Of a stretch of 5,505 nucleotides of DNA, positions 1-5,505 are shown piece after piece. The stretch's first letter is position 1; every line of letters starts with the position of its first letter. This DNA comes from Flavisolibacter sp. (lineage in GTDB: Bacteria > Bacteroidota > Bacteroidia > Chitinophagales > Chitinophagaceae): contig JAICTW010000226.1 of the NCBI GenBank assembly GCA_025936195.1, forward strand, positions 1 to 5,505, in the 5' to 3' direction. A program made the translations under genes and the position numbers. The notes beneath the pieces are model-generated. The model saw only the letters and a program-made list of their open reading frames with translations, had not been told where the DNA came from and made no database searches.

Positions 1-864
1 ACAGCTTATTACTCCATTGATGACCTTTTGAAAAATGAAGGCGATACAGATATTGTTGTTGTTTGCACGCCTAATGGATTACACGCAGAACATACGATAA
101 AATCGTTGCGTTCCGGAAAACATGTTCTTTGCGAAAAGCCCATGTGCCTTACAACAAATGATGGTTTGGAAATGGTGAAAACTGCAGAAGCCTGCCAAAA
201 AAAGATCTTTGTTGTGAAACAAAACCGCTATAACGGACCGGTACAACATGTAAAAAAACTCATTGAAGAAAACAAACTCGGAAAAGCTTTCAGTTTTCAG
301 ATCAATTGTTTCTGGAACCGTCCACAGGCCTATTATCTGAATTCCTGGAAAGGAACAAAACACCTGGATGGCGGAATTCTGTATACACAGTTCAGCCATT
401 TTATTGATCTTTTGCACTGGCTTCTTGGTGATGTGGAAGAAGTGAAAGGTTACAAGAGTACTTATGGTAATCGTACCAATTTTGAAATTGAAGATACCGG
501 TGCTGCTGTCTTAAAAATGAAATCAGATGCTATTGGAACACTTAACTATACCATCAACAGTCCTTCAAAAAATTTAGAAGGGTCCTTCTCTATTTTTGGT
601 GAAAAAGGCAGCGTAAAAATTGGCGGACAATATCTGAATACTCTGGAATGGCATGATGTTGAAGGCGAATCAAAACCATTCATAGATACATCTTTTCCTC
701 CAAATGAATATGGCTTTTATCAGGGCTCTATGAGCAATCATCACAAGGTTTATGATGATCTCATTCTTTCGCTGCAAGGGAATGGAAGCCTCTTGGAAGC
801 AAAGGATGCCATTGCAACAATCCAAATCATTGAAAAAATTTATGCGGCAACAAAAGGAGTATAA
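1..864 (+). CDS. Gfo/Idh/MocA family NAD(P)-dependent sugar dehydrogenase, WbpB/WlbA-like (5' truncated)
   Basis: The frame is open from base 1, so the start lies outside the window. The TTG at 28 is not the start. What is missing is roughly the first 50 residues, including the Gly-rich loop of the Rossmann fold. The visible 287 residues begin in the later part of that fold (DIVVVCTPNGLHAEH, about 17-31). They carry the family hallmark CEKP at 44-47, whose Lys is the conserved catalytic residue. The C-terminal domain then follows with QNRYN (74-78), YYLNSWKGT (111-119), DGG (123-125) and HFIDLLHWLLGD (133-144). The QNR, WKGT and DGG-to-HxIDLL pattern resembles enzymes that oxidise UDP-sugars such as UDP-GlcNAcA at C3 for O-antigen or capsule synthesis (WbpB, WlbA). 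That subfamily call is by motif memory only. The next gene, a glycosyltransferase, starts 23 bp before this stop codon, which supports a role in surface glycan synthesis. The exact substrate is unknown; other Gfo/Idh/MocA activities are possible. Confidence 0.9.
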   Translation, partial: TAYYSIDDLLKNEGDTDIVVVCTPNGLHAEHTIKSLRSGKHVLCEKPMCLTTNDGLEMVKTAEACQKKIFVVKQNRYNGPVQHVKKLIEENKLGKAFSFQINCFWNRPQAYYLNSWKGTKHLDGGILYTQFSHFIDLLHWLLGDVEEVKGYKSTYGNRTNFEIEDTGAAVLKMKSDAIGTLNYTINSPSKNLEGSFSIFGEKGSVKIGGQYLNTLEWHDVEGESKPFIDTSFPPNEYGFYQGSMSNHHKVYDDLILSLQGNGSLLEAKDAIATIQIIEKIYAATKGV

Positions 865-1951
865 AAAAAAGCTGGTGTTTACGGTAACCAATGATCTCAG
901 TTACGACCAACGAATGATCCGCATCTGTACTTCCTTACAAAATACAGAATACGATGTTTTGCTGATTGGAAGAAAATTGAGATCTTCTCTCCCGCTGTCT
1001 TCGCATAGCTTTCAACAAAAACGCTTGTTTTGCTTTTTCACAAAAGGGAAAGTTTTTTATTTGGAATACAATCTGCGTCTTTTCTTTTTTCTTCTTTTAA
1101 AAAAAATGGATCTTATCTGTGCAATTGATCTGGATACCATTGTTCCGTGTTATTTTATTTCTGTTATCCGCGGTAAGAAACGGGTGTACGATGCACATGA
1201 ATTATTTTGTGAAATGAAAGAGGTAGTTACCAGACCGGCAATTTATAAATTATGGAAACGGATTGAAAGATTTACTGTTCCAAAATTCAGATATGGATAC
1301 ACAGTAAATGAACCAATCAGAAAAATACTTGGAGAAGAATACGGCGTAAATTATGAAGTGATCATGAACGTTCCTTTTTTGCAGCCGCATGCAGAAGCTG
1401 AAAAAGAGCATTTCATTATTTACCAGGGCGCCATTAATCACGGAAGGAGTTTTGAAACATTAATTCCGGCTTTTCAATCGATAGATTGTCCTTTTTGGAT
1501 TTTTGGTGATGGAAATTTTTATGAAGACTGCACGCTTCTTATTGAAAAATATCGTTTGGAAAATAAAATCATTCTGAAAGGCAAAGTACTTCCGTCAGAC
1601 CTCAAAGCAATTACTCCCAAAGCTTTGATGGGTATTACGCTTTTTGAAAACAATGGATTGAGCAATTATTATTCTTTGGGTAATCGTTTTTTCGATTATA
1701 TACAAGCAGGCATTCCGCAGGTTTGTGTAAACTATCCTGTTTATCAAAAGATCAATGAACAATTTGAAGTGGCTGTTTTGATTGATGATCTTTCGTCAAC
1801 AGCAATTGCTGACGCCATTAACCTCTTATTAAACGACGAAGCCTTGCAAAAAAGGTTAAGAGCAAATTGCATGGCTGCGCGACAAGTTTACAACTGGCAG
1901 AATGAAGAAAAAAAGCTGATTGAATTCTATCATCAAATTTTTGAAGGTTGA
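842..1951 (+). CDS. GT-B fold glycosyltransferase, GT4-like
   Basis: The product is 369 residues, normal for a GT4-type transferase that moves a sugar from a nucleotide donor to a glycan or lipid acceptor at the inner face of the membrane. The N-terminal Rossmann half begins KKLVFTVTNDLSYDQRMIRI (9-28) and contains YDAHE (116-120). The C-terminal donor-binding half contains YQGAINHGR (194-202), IFGDGNFYED (220-229) and NRFFDYIQAGIP (281-292). The last is equivalent to the NKLFEYMAAGIP block of the family, here with Asp285 where Glu is usual. A hydrophobic, Lys-flanked stretch (LRLFFFLLLKK, 78-88) may help membrane association. I chose ATG 842 because it begins just ahead of the first beta strand. 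An in-frame ATG at 752 lies deep inside the upstream gene. The start overlaps the upstream stop by 23 bp, suggesting translational coupling. An AGGAG at 855-859 lies after the ATG, so it cannot serve it. Donor and acceptor sugars cannot be read from the sequence. Confidence 0.87.
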   Translation: MRQQKEYKKKLVFTVTNDLSYDQRMIRICTSLQNTEYDVLLIGRKLRSSLPLSSHSFQQKRLFCFFTKGKVFYLEYNLRLFFFLLLKKMDLICAIDLDTIVPCYFISVIRGKKRVYDAHELFCEMKEVVTRPAIYKLWKRIERFTVPKFRYGYTVNEPIRKILGEEYGVNYEVIMNVPFLQPHAEAEKEHFIIYQGAINHGRSFETLIPAFQSIDCPFWIFGDGNFYEDCTLLIEKYRLENKIILKGKVLPSDLKAITPKALMGITLFENNGLSNYYSLGNRFFDYIQAGIPQVCVNYPVYQKINEQFEVAVLIDDLSSTAIADAINLLLNDEALQKRLRANCMAARQVYNWQNEEKKLIEFYHQIFEG

Positions 1952-3051
1952 GCGACTATATTCATATTGTATCGCTGATGGCTCCTTCACCTCCCGACTT
2001 CGGCGGCGCTTTTGATCTGTATTACAAAATACCTGCCCTATCAAAAGCAGGGGAAAAAATAATTTTACATTATTTCAATTATCAGGAAGGCCGCGGACAT
2101 GAAGGACTGGAAGCTTTTTGTGAAGAGATCTACACGTATGAACGGTCTGTATTTTTAAAATCACTGCTCACACTGAAACCTTACATTGTTTCTTCCAGGA
2201 TCGAACCGGAATTAATTCATCGCCTGAACCGCGATGATTATCCTGTTTTGCTGGAAGGCATTCATTGTACAGGAATCATTCCTCATCTGCGGAACAGAAA
2301 AATTATTGTCCGCATTCATAACGATGAGGCAGAGTACTATAAAAATCTTTTTGAAAGCGAGCCCAATCTTTTAAAGTCATTTTATTTCTATTACGAGTCT
2401 GTGCTCTTATCGCAGTATCAAAAAAAACTTTCCAAAGAAGCTTTCTTTGCCTTTGTCTCAGAAAGCGATCAGGAGGCTTTCACAGAGAAATACCATCTAA
2501 GCAACTCTGCTTTTGTTCCCTGCTTTGTTCCCTGGCAAACCATTCGCTCAAAAACAGGTAAAGGTGAATACTGTCTTTATCATGGAAATTTAACCGTTTC
2601 AGAAAACGTAAAAGCAGCAATATGGCTGGCTGAATTTATTTTTCCGCAAATTGATTTTCCACTGGTGATTGCAGGAAAAAATGCGAAGGCCTTGGAGAAC
2701 CAGTTGCCTTCCACAATTCAACTGGTCAACAATCCTTCTGATGAAGAATTATCTGAACTAATAGAAAATGCACACATCAATGTATTACCTTCTTTCAATA
2801 ATACAGGCGTAAAGCTGAAACTGATACATACTTTGTTTGATGGAAGGTTTTGTGTTACCAATGAAAGCGGCATAACCGGAAGCGGGTTAGATGCTGCTGC
2901 GGTTGTTGCTAATGATAATGAATCTACAATTCAACTGATCAAAGAATTGCTGTTAAAAGAATTTTCAGAAGAAAATATGCAGGCCAGAAAGAAGATTATG
3001 CAGGTTTATGACAATGCTACTAACATTGAAAAGCTTATCGCACTATTGTAG
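1948..3051 (+). CDS. GT-B fold glycosyltransferase (group 1/GT4-like), TTG start
   Basis: The product is 367 residues, a second glycosyltransferase unlike the first in sequence. The N-terminal half has a first beta strand (DYIHIVSLMAP, 3-13) followed by PPDFGGAFDLYYKIPALSKAG (15-35), the Gly-Gly loop and helix seen in GT4 enzymes. The C-terminal half has YHGNLTVSENVKAA (211-224), VIAGKN (240-245) and TGVKLKLIHTLFDGRFCVTN (286-305), the counterpart of the family's GVKLK...GxPVV donor-site block. The classical E-x7-E motif is not obvious. The start is TTG at 1948, in a TTGA overlap with the preceding stop. The frame is closed by TGA at 1942-1944, and the next start, ATG 1978, would cut off the first beta strand. 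Overlap and strand put it in one operon with the dehydrogenase and the first transferase. Its 3' end overlaps the convergent ftsE by 17 bp. Substrates are unknown. Confidence 0.85.
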   Translation: MSDYIHIVSLMAPSPPDFGGAFDLYYKIPALSKAGEKIILHYFNYQEGRGHEGLEAFCEEIYTYERSVFLKSLLTLKPYIVSSRIEPELIHRLNRDDYPVLLEGIHCTGIIPHLRNRKIIVRIHNDEAEYYKNLFESEPNLLKSFYFYYESVLLSQYQKKLSKEAFFAFVSESDQEAFTEKYHLSNSAFVPCFVPWQTIRSKTGKGEYCLYHGNLTVSENVKAAIWLAEFIFPQIDFPLVIAGKNAKALENQLPSTIQLVNNPSDEELSELIENAHINVLPSFNNTGVKLKLIHTLFDGRFCVTNESGITGSGLDAAAVVANDNESTIQLIKELLLKEFSEENMQARKKIMQVYDNATNIEKLIALL

Positions 3052-3721
3052 CATTATCCAACACCTGTCCCATTTCTGTTCTCACCATTCTTGCAGGAAA
3101 CTTTTGGATCACAATATAATCATGCGTTGCCATCACCACAGCCGTTCCGTATTCCTTTGCAATATGGATCAATAAATTCATGATTTCATCCGAAGTTTCA
3201 GGATCGAGGTTACCGGTTGGCTCATCTGCCAGAATCAATTTCGGAGAATTTAATAAAGCCCTTGCAATATCTACACGCTGTTGTTCACCGCCACTCATTT
3301 CATAAGGCATCTTAAAACCTTTCGACCTTAAACCAACCTTATCAAGCACATCAGCAATTTTTTCGTTCATTAATTTTTCGTCTTTCCATCCGATGGCCTT
3401 TAAAACAAACTTCAGGTTCTCATTTACATTTCGGTCGGTAAGTAATTGAAAGTCCTGGAAGATTACTCCCATGTTCCGGCGAAGAAACGGAACTGTTTTT
3501 AAGGTAAGCTTTCTCAGGTCATAACCCACAACATTTCCTTCACCTTCGGTAAGGGAAAGCTCACCATAAAGCGTTTTAAGCAAACTTGATTTTCCTGTTC
3601 CTGTCTTGCCAACAAGATAAACGAACTCACCCTTCTGCACTGTAAAATTTACATTTTGAAGAACCGGACTGCCGCCCTGGTAAATATTGGCATTACGAAG
3701 CTCCAGAATTGTTTCAGCCAT
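3035..3721 (-). CDS. ftsE: Cell division ABC transporter ATP-binding protein FtsE
   Basis: The product is 228 residues, the usual FtsE length. Motifs in order are Walker A GKTGTGKS (38-45), Q-loop FQDFQLL (88-94), ABC signature SGGEQQR (143-149), Walker B LILADEP (162-168), D-loop GNLD (170-173) and the switch His200. The FQDFxLL block and NLDP favour FtsE over related LolD/MacB-type ATPases. FtsE works at the inner membrane with the permease FtsX, and in studied bacteria ATP cycling by FtsEX switches on peptidoglycan hydrolases at the septum. No ftsX is in the window; in Bacteroidota the two are, to my recollection, often unlinked. ATG 3721 is chosen because it starts directly before the first beta strand. 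An upstream TTG at 3763 would add a 14-residue tail (MRFAFLLYFAKNKS) and is unlikely. The gene ends inside the last codons of the convergent glycosyltransferase gene and diverges from the blaI-like gene. Confidence 0.9.
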   Translation of the reverse strand: MAETILELRNANIYQGGSPVLQNVNFTVQKGEFVYLVGKTGTGKSSLLKTLYGELSLTEGEGNVVGYDLRKLTLKTVPFLRRNMGVIFQDFQLLTDRNVNENLKFVLKAIGWKDEKLMNEKIADVLDKVGLRSKGFKMPYEMSGGEQQRVDIARALLNSPKLILADEPTGNLDPETSDEIMNLLIHIAKEYGTAVVMATHDYIVIQKFPARMVRTEMGQVLDNATIVR

Positions 3722-3735
3722 GCTTTTGTTTTTTG

Positions 3736-3763
3736 CAAAATAAAGCAAGAATGCAAAACGCAA
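3736..3763 (-). promoter_or_regulatory. Possible Bacteroidota-type promoter for ftsE
   Basis: Read on the minus strand, TTG (3763-3761) is followed after 18 bases by TATTTTG (3742-3736). This is close to the Bacteroidota pattern of a -33 TTG and a -7 TAnnTTTG, one base short in the -7 box. The box ends 14 bases before the ATG at 3721, giving a very short leader. The twin dyads lie 18 bp upstream of the -33 TTG, so a bound repressor need not block this promoter. This rests on pattern match only. Confidence 0.35.
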
Positions 3764-3780
3764 CCGTTATTTATTTGAAA

Positions 3781-3796
3781 AACTAAAAAAATAGTT
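3781..3796. promoter_or_regulatory. Putative BlaI-type operator, site 1
   Basis: The 16 bases AACTAAAAAAATAGTT form an inverted repeat with 5-bp arms (AACTA/TAGTT) around a 6-base A/T centre. The site lies 47 bp before the repressor start, in the divergent spacer. BlaI/MecI repressors bind dyads of about this size as dimers and usually control their own operon. The arms differ from the TACA/TGTA core known for staphylococcal BlaI/MecI. Assignment to the adjacent repressor is inference from position and symmetry. Confidence 0.6.
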
Positions 3797-3831
3797 GATA
3801 AACTAAAATATTAGTTATAGATTAGCGTTTG
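3795..3831 (+). promoter_or_regulatory. Possible promoter of the blaI-like/M56-amidase operon
   Basis: Two readings are possible. One is sigma70-like: TTGATA (3795-3800) with TATAGA (3816-3821, spacer 15) or TAGATT (3818-3823, spacer 17). The other is a Bacteroidota-like -7 box, TAGCGTTTG (3823-3831), which has one extra base compared with TAnnTTTG and no well-spaced -33 TTG. In the first reading the second dyad fills the spacer. I cannot decide between them from sequence alone. Confidence 0.35.
3801..3816. promoter_or_regulatory. Putative BlaI-type operator, site 2
   Basis: The 16 bases AACTAAAATATTAGTT have 6-bp arms (AACTAA/TTAGTT) and share the AACTA-N6-TAGTT layout of the first site. 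The two sites are separated by GATA and centred 20 bp apart, about two helical turns, so dimers would sit on the same face of the DNA. This site falls between a candidate -35 (TTGATA) and -10 of the repressor gene, where binding would block RNA polymerase. Confidence 0.62.
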
Positions 3832-3843
3832 TAAACTTTAAAC

Positions 3844-4206
3844 ATGAAAACATTAACCAAGGCAGAAGAACAGGTGATGCAGGTGATCTGGAAAATAAAG
3901 GAAGGCTTCATTCGGGATATTATGGAAGCCATACCTTCTCCAAAGCCGCATCAAAATACAGTAGCCACTATGTTAAAGATCCTGGCCGACAAGGAATTCA
4001 TTGGGATTAAAATTTTCGGAAGGCAGCATCAGTACTACCCATTGATCAGCAAAGATGCTTATTCAAAAGCCACGATGAAAACTTTAGTAAAAAGTTATTT
4101 CGGCGGATCGTTCAGCGATGCAGTTTCTTTCATGGTAAAAGAAAACAACATCAGCCTGGAAGACCTGGAAACCTTATTGCAACAACTTAAAAAGGGAAAG
4201 AAATGA
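3844..4206 (+). CDS. BlaI/MecI/CopY-family transcriptional repressor
   Basis: The product is 120 residues, the normal size for the family. An N-terminal winged helix (LTKAEEQVMQVIWKIKEG, 4-21) leads to the probable recognition helix NTVATMLKILADKEF (38-52) and the wing (IGIKIFGRQHQYYPL, 53-67). The C-terminal dimerisation part (about 70-116) matches MecI in layout (FGGSFSDAVSFMVKENNISLEDLETL, 86-111). In BlaI/MecI a BlaR1/MecR1 protease signal leads to cleavage at an Asn-Phe bond in this part. By my alignment the equivalent bond here is near Phe96-Met97, so the scissile residues are not conserved. The repressor likely binds the twin dyads upstream and represses its own operon with the downstream M56 gene, with which it shares an ATGA overlap. 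No beta-lactamase gene is visible, so the regulon need not concern antibiotic resistance. The leader is A-rich, as is common in Bacteroidota. Confidence 0.92.
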   Translation: MKTLTKAEEQVMQVIWKIKEGFIRDIMEAIPSPKPHQNTVATMLKILADKEFIGIKIFGRQHQYYPLISKDAYSKATMKTLVKSYFGGSFSDAVSFMVKENNISLEDLETLLQQLKKGKK

Positions 4207-5505
4207 TTGTCTTTGCCTATTACCTACTTAAGGTGATGATTTGTTCGGGCGTCTTGTTTTTGTATTATCACCTGGCCCTGAGAAACAAATTGTTTCACCA
4301 ATGGAACCGCTTTTATTTATTAGTAGCCGTTGCGCTATCATTGTTAGCTCCCATCATTCAACTTAGTATTGTACACTATGCCACGGAACAACCGAACAAG
4401 GCCCTCCAGGTATTGAAGGTGTTTCAATCCGCAGACGGTTACATGGATGAAGTGATCATTCAAGGCCACCGCTCCTTTTCTGCGGAACAATGGACCGGCA
4501 TGGCCTACCTTTTCATTTCACTGATCTTGTTTTTATCTGTTATCGCTTCTCTCATCAAAATTTATTCTATTGTCCGCTCACATTCCGTTACGTGGATCAA
4601 AAACATACGGTTCATCAACACAAGGGTTAAGGGAACACCGTTTTCATTTTTCCGTTACATTTTTTGGAATGAGAAAATTGACCTGCAAACCCAAACCGGC
4701 CAGCAGATTTTCCGGCACGAATTAGTGCATGTGAAGGAAAGGCATACACTGGATAAACTTTTTATTCAGTTGGTATTGGTGGCATTCTGGTGCAATCCTT
4801 TCTTTTGGCTCATTCGAAGAGAATTAAAATTAATTCATGAATTTATGGCCGATCAAAAAGCTGTAGGCGAACACGGAACTGCCGCTCTTGCTGCCATGAT
4901 CCTAAGTTCAACCTATCCTTCCCAATTCAATTCCATCACCAATCCATTTTTTCAAACCTCAATTAAAAGGAGACTTGCTATGCTTGCAAAAATTCAAAAC
5001 CCGAAAATGAATTATTTAAGCCGGATACTGGCTTTGCCAATCCTTGCTCTTACAGTACTTGCTTTCACCTTACGCACAAAGCATGTTGTTTCCTCTGTAA
5101 AACTTGATAAGCCCATTACTGTAATAATTGACGCGGGGCATGGCATAATGGACAACGGCAAACATAACGGCGCCGCTGTAGATAATGTTTATGAAGACGA
5201 CATAGTACTAGCCATTGCCAAAAAAATTAAGGAATTAAACAGTAATGATAAGATCAATATTATCCTGACAAGAAGTTCTGAATCTATAGTTGATCTGCAC
5301 AAACGTGTTGATATTGCCAAAAAAAACAATGCTGATCTTTTTATCTCGCTTCATTTGAATGCTGCTGATCCAAATCAGGATCCCAACTCTTACTCGAATC
5401 AAAGCACAAAAAGCGGAATTGAGATCTATGTTTCTAACAAGGATCCTTTTTATCAACAGCAAAGCGAATTACTGGGTTCTATTCTTCAGCAGCAATTGGG
5501 TTCTG
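4203..5505 (+). CDS. BlaR1-like M56 membrane metallopeptidase fused to N-acetylmuramoyl-L-alanine amidase (3' truncated)
   Basis: The frame stays open to the window end, giving 434 visible residues. Likely membrane helices are at about 3-24, 37-58, 99-122 and 272-290. Positive charges in the first loop, after helix three and before helix four fit an outside N-terminus, as in BlaR1. The cytoplasmic M56 zinc protease between helices three and four shows TPFSFF (145-150), HELVH (172-176: His172, Glu173, His176) and HEFMAD (212-217, with Glu213 as probable third ligand). After helix four, where BlaR1 has its penicillin sensor, an Amidase_3 domain begins at about 304. It has IIDAGHG (308-314, ligand His313), YEDD (Glu331 as ligand), LTR (355-357), KRVDIAKKNNADLFISLHLNA (367-387, ligand His384) and GIEIYV (405-410). 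The final catalytic Glu would lie beyond the window. The predicted job is to inactivate the neighbouring repressor when the periplasmic domain meets wall material, or to couple wall cleavage to gene control. This role is inferred, not shown. Start ATG 4203 overlaps the repressor stop. Confidence 0.92.
   Translation, partial: MIVFAYYLLKVMICSGVLFLYYHLALRNKLFHQWNRFYLLVAVALSLLAPIIQLSIVHYATEQPNKALQVLKVFQSADGYMDEVIIQGHRSFSAEQWTGMAYLFISLILFLSVIASLIKIYSIVRSHSVTWIKNIRFINTRVKGTPFSFFRYIFWNEKIDLQTQTGQQIFRHELVHVKERHTLDKLFIQLVLVAFWCNPFFWLIRRELKLIHEFMADQKAVGEHGTAALAAMILSSTYPSQFNSITNPFFQTSIKRRLAMLAKIQNPKMNYLSRILALPILALTVLAFTLRTKHVVSSVKLDKPITVIIDAGHGIMDNGKHNGAAVDNVYEDDIVLAIAKKIKELNSNDKINIILTRSSESIVDLHKRVDIAKKNNADLFISLHLNAADPNQDPNSYSNQSTKSGIEIYVSNKDPFYQQQSELLGSILQQQLGS
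5112..5505 (+). other. Amidase_3 domain segment of the M56 fusion (partial)
   Basis: This is the coding segment for residues 304-434. Amidase_3 enzymes are zinc hydrolases that cut the bond between N-acetylmuramic acid and L-Ala in peptidoglycan. Three metal ligands (His313, Glu331, His384) are in place with normal spacing, so the domain looks catalytically competent as far as it can be seen. The stretch between SLHLNA and GIEIYV is Asn/Ser-rich and somewhat longer than I expect for the family (about 18 residues). It is in frame with the M56 part, with no stop or start-site signal between them, so this is a true fusion. Confidence 0.88.

Noticed and set aside
28..30. TTG as the start of the dehydrogenase
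   Set aside because: The frame is open through base 1 with family-like sequence (AYYSIDDLL), and the Rossmann N-terminus is missing, so the gene starts before the window.
79..417. Minus-strand open frame of 112 codons
   Set aside because: It is antisense to the dehydrogenase, rich in Phe/Cys/Ile with no recognisable domain: a shadow frame.
752..841. N-terminal extension of the first glycosyltransferase to ATG 752
   Set aside because: These 30 codons lie in another frame of the well-supported dehydrogenase, and the extra sequence does not look like a transferase N-terminus.
1077..1106. Pyrimidine-rich tract followed by A8 as a regulatory or slippage signal
   Set aside because: The frame continues unbroken through it and it simply encodes a Phe/Leu-rich then Lys-Lys stretch.
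670..2044. Short minus-strand frames at 670-891, 1250-1441 and 1856-2044
   Set aside because: Each is antisense to conserved glycosyltransferase or dehydrogenase coding sequence and has low-complexity, Phe/Ser-rich translations.
3722..3763. Longer FtsE starting at TTG 3763
   Set aside because: The ATG at 3721 directly precedes the first strand, as in other FtsE proteins. The extension covers the probable promoter.
5235..5462. Minus-strand open frame of 75 codons
   Set aside because: It lies wholly opposite the conserved amidase domain and has no start context or recognisable motif.
3844..5505. Reading the BlaI/M56 pair as a beta-lactam resistance operon
   Set aside because: No beta-lactamase or penicillin-binding sensor domain is present. 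The sensor position is taken by an amidase domain.

Overview
The window looks like a Bacteroidota chromosome, most likely of the Chitinophagaceae/Sphingobacteriia type. This is inferred from a moderately AT-rich composition (roughly 40% GC by eye), A-rich leaders before start codons, a Bacteroidota-style FtsE and a BlaI/M56 gene pair. No rRNA or other firm taxonomic marker is present. There are six protein genes, two of them cut by the window edges, and almost no non-coding DNA. I see no tRNA, rRNA, CRISPR array or mobile element.

Left block (1-3051, + strand) is a tightly packed surface-polysaccharide cluster. It holds the 3' part of a Gfo/Idh/MocA sugar dehydrogenase that resembles the WbpB/WlbA nucleotide-sugar group, then two GT-B fold glycosyltransferases. 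The genes overlap by 23 bp and 4 bp, so they are probably one translationally coupled transcript: one enzyme oxidises a sugar precursor and two build a glycan.

Middle (3035-3721, - strand) is ftsE, the ATPase of the cell-division ABC system. Its end overlaps the end of the second glycosyltransferase gene by 17 bp.

Right block (3844-5505, + strand) diverges from ftsE across a 122-bp spacer. It encodes a BlaI/MecI-type repressor and, overlapping it by ATGA, a BlaR1-like M56 membrane metalloprotease. Where BlaR1 carries its extracellular penicillin-binding sensor, this protein instead has an N-acetylmuramoyl-L-alanine amidase (Amidase_3) domain. Its zinc ligands are intact as far as the window shows. 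The spacer carries two tandem 16-bp dyads (AACTA-N6-TAGTT) centred 20 bp apart, which are likely operators for the repressor.

The most interesting reading is that the right block is a wall-responsive switch. A periplasmic peptidoglycan amidase would be physically tied, through four membrane helices, to a cytoplasmic protease that inactivates its partner repressor. Its position next to ftsE is suggestive, because FtsEX controls wall amidases in other bacteria, but that link is inference.
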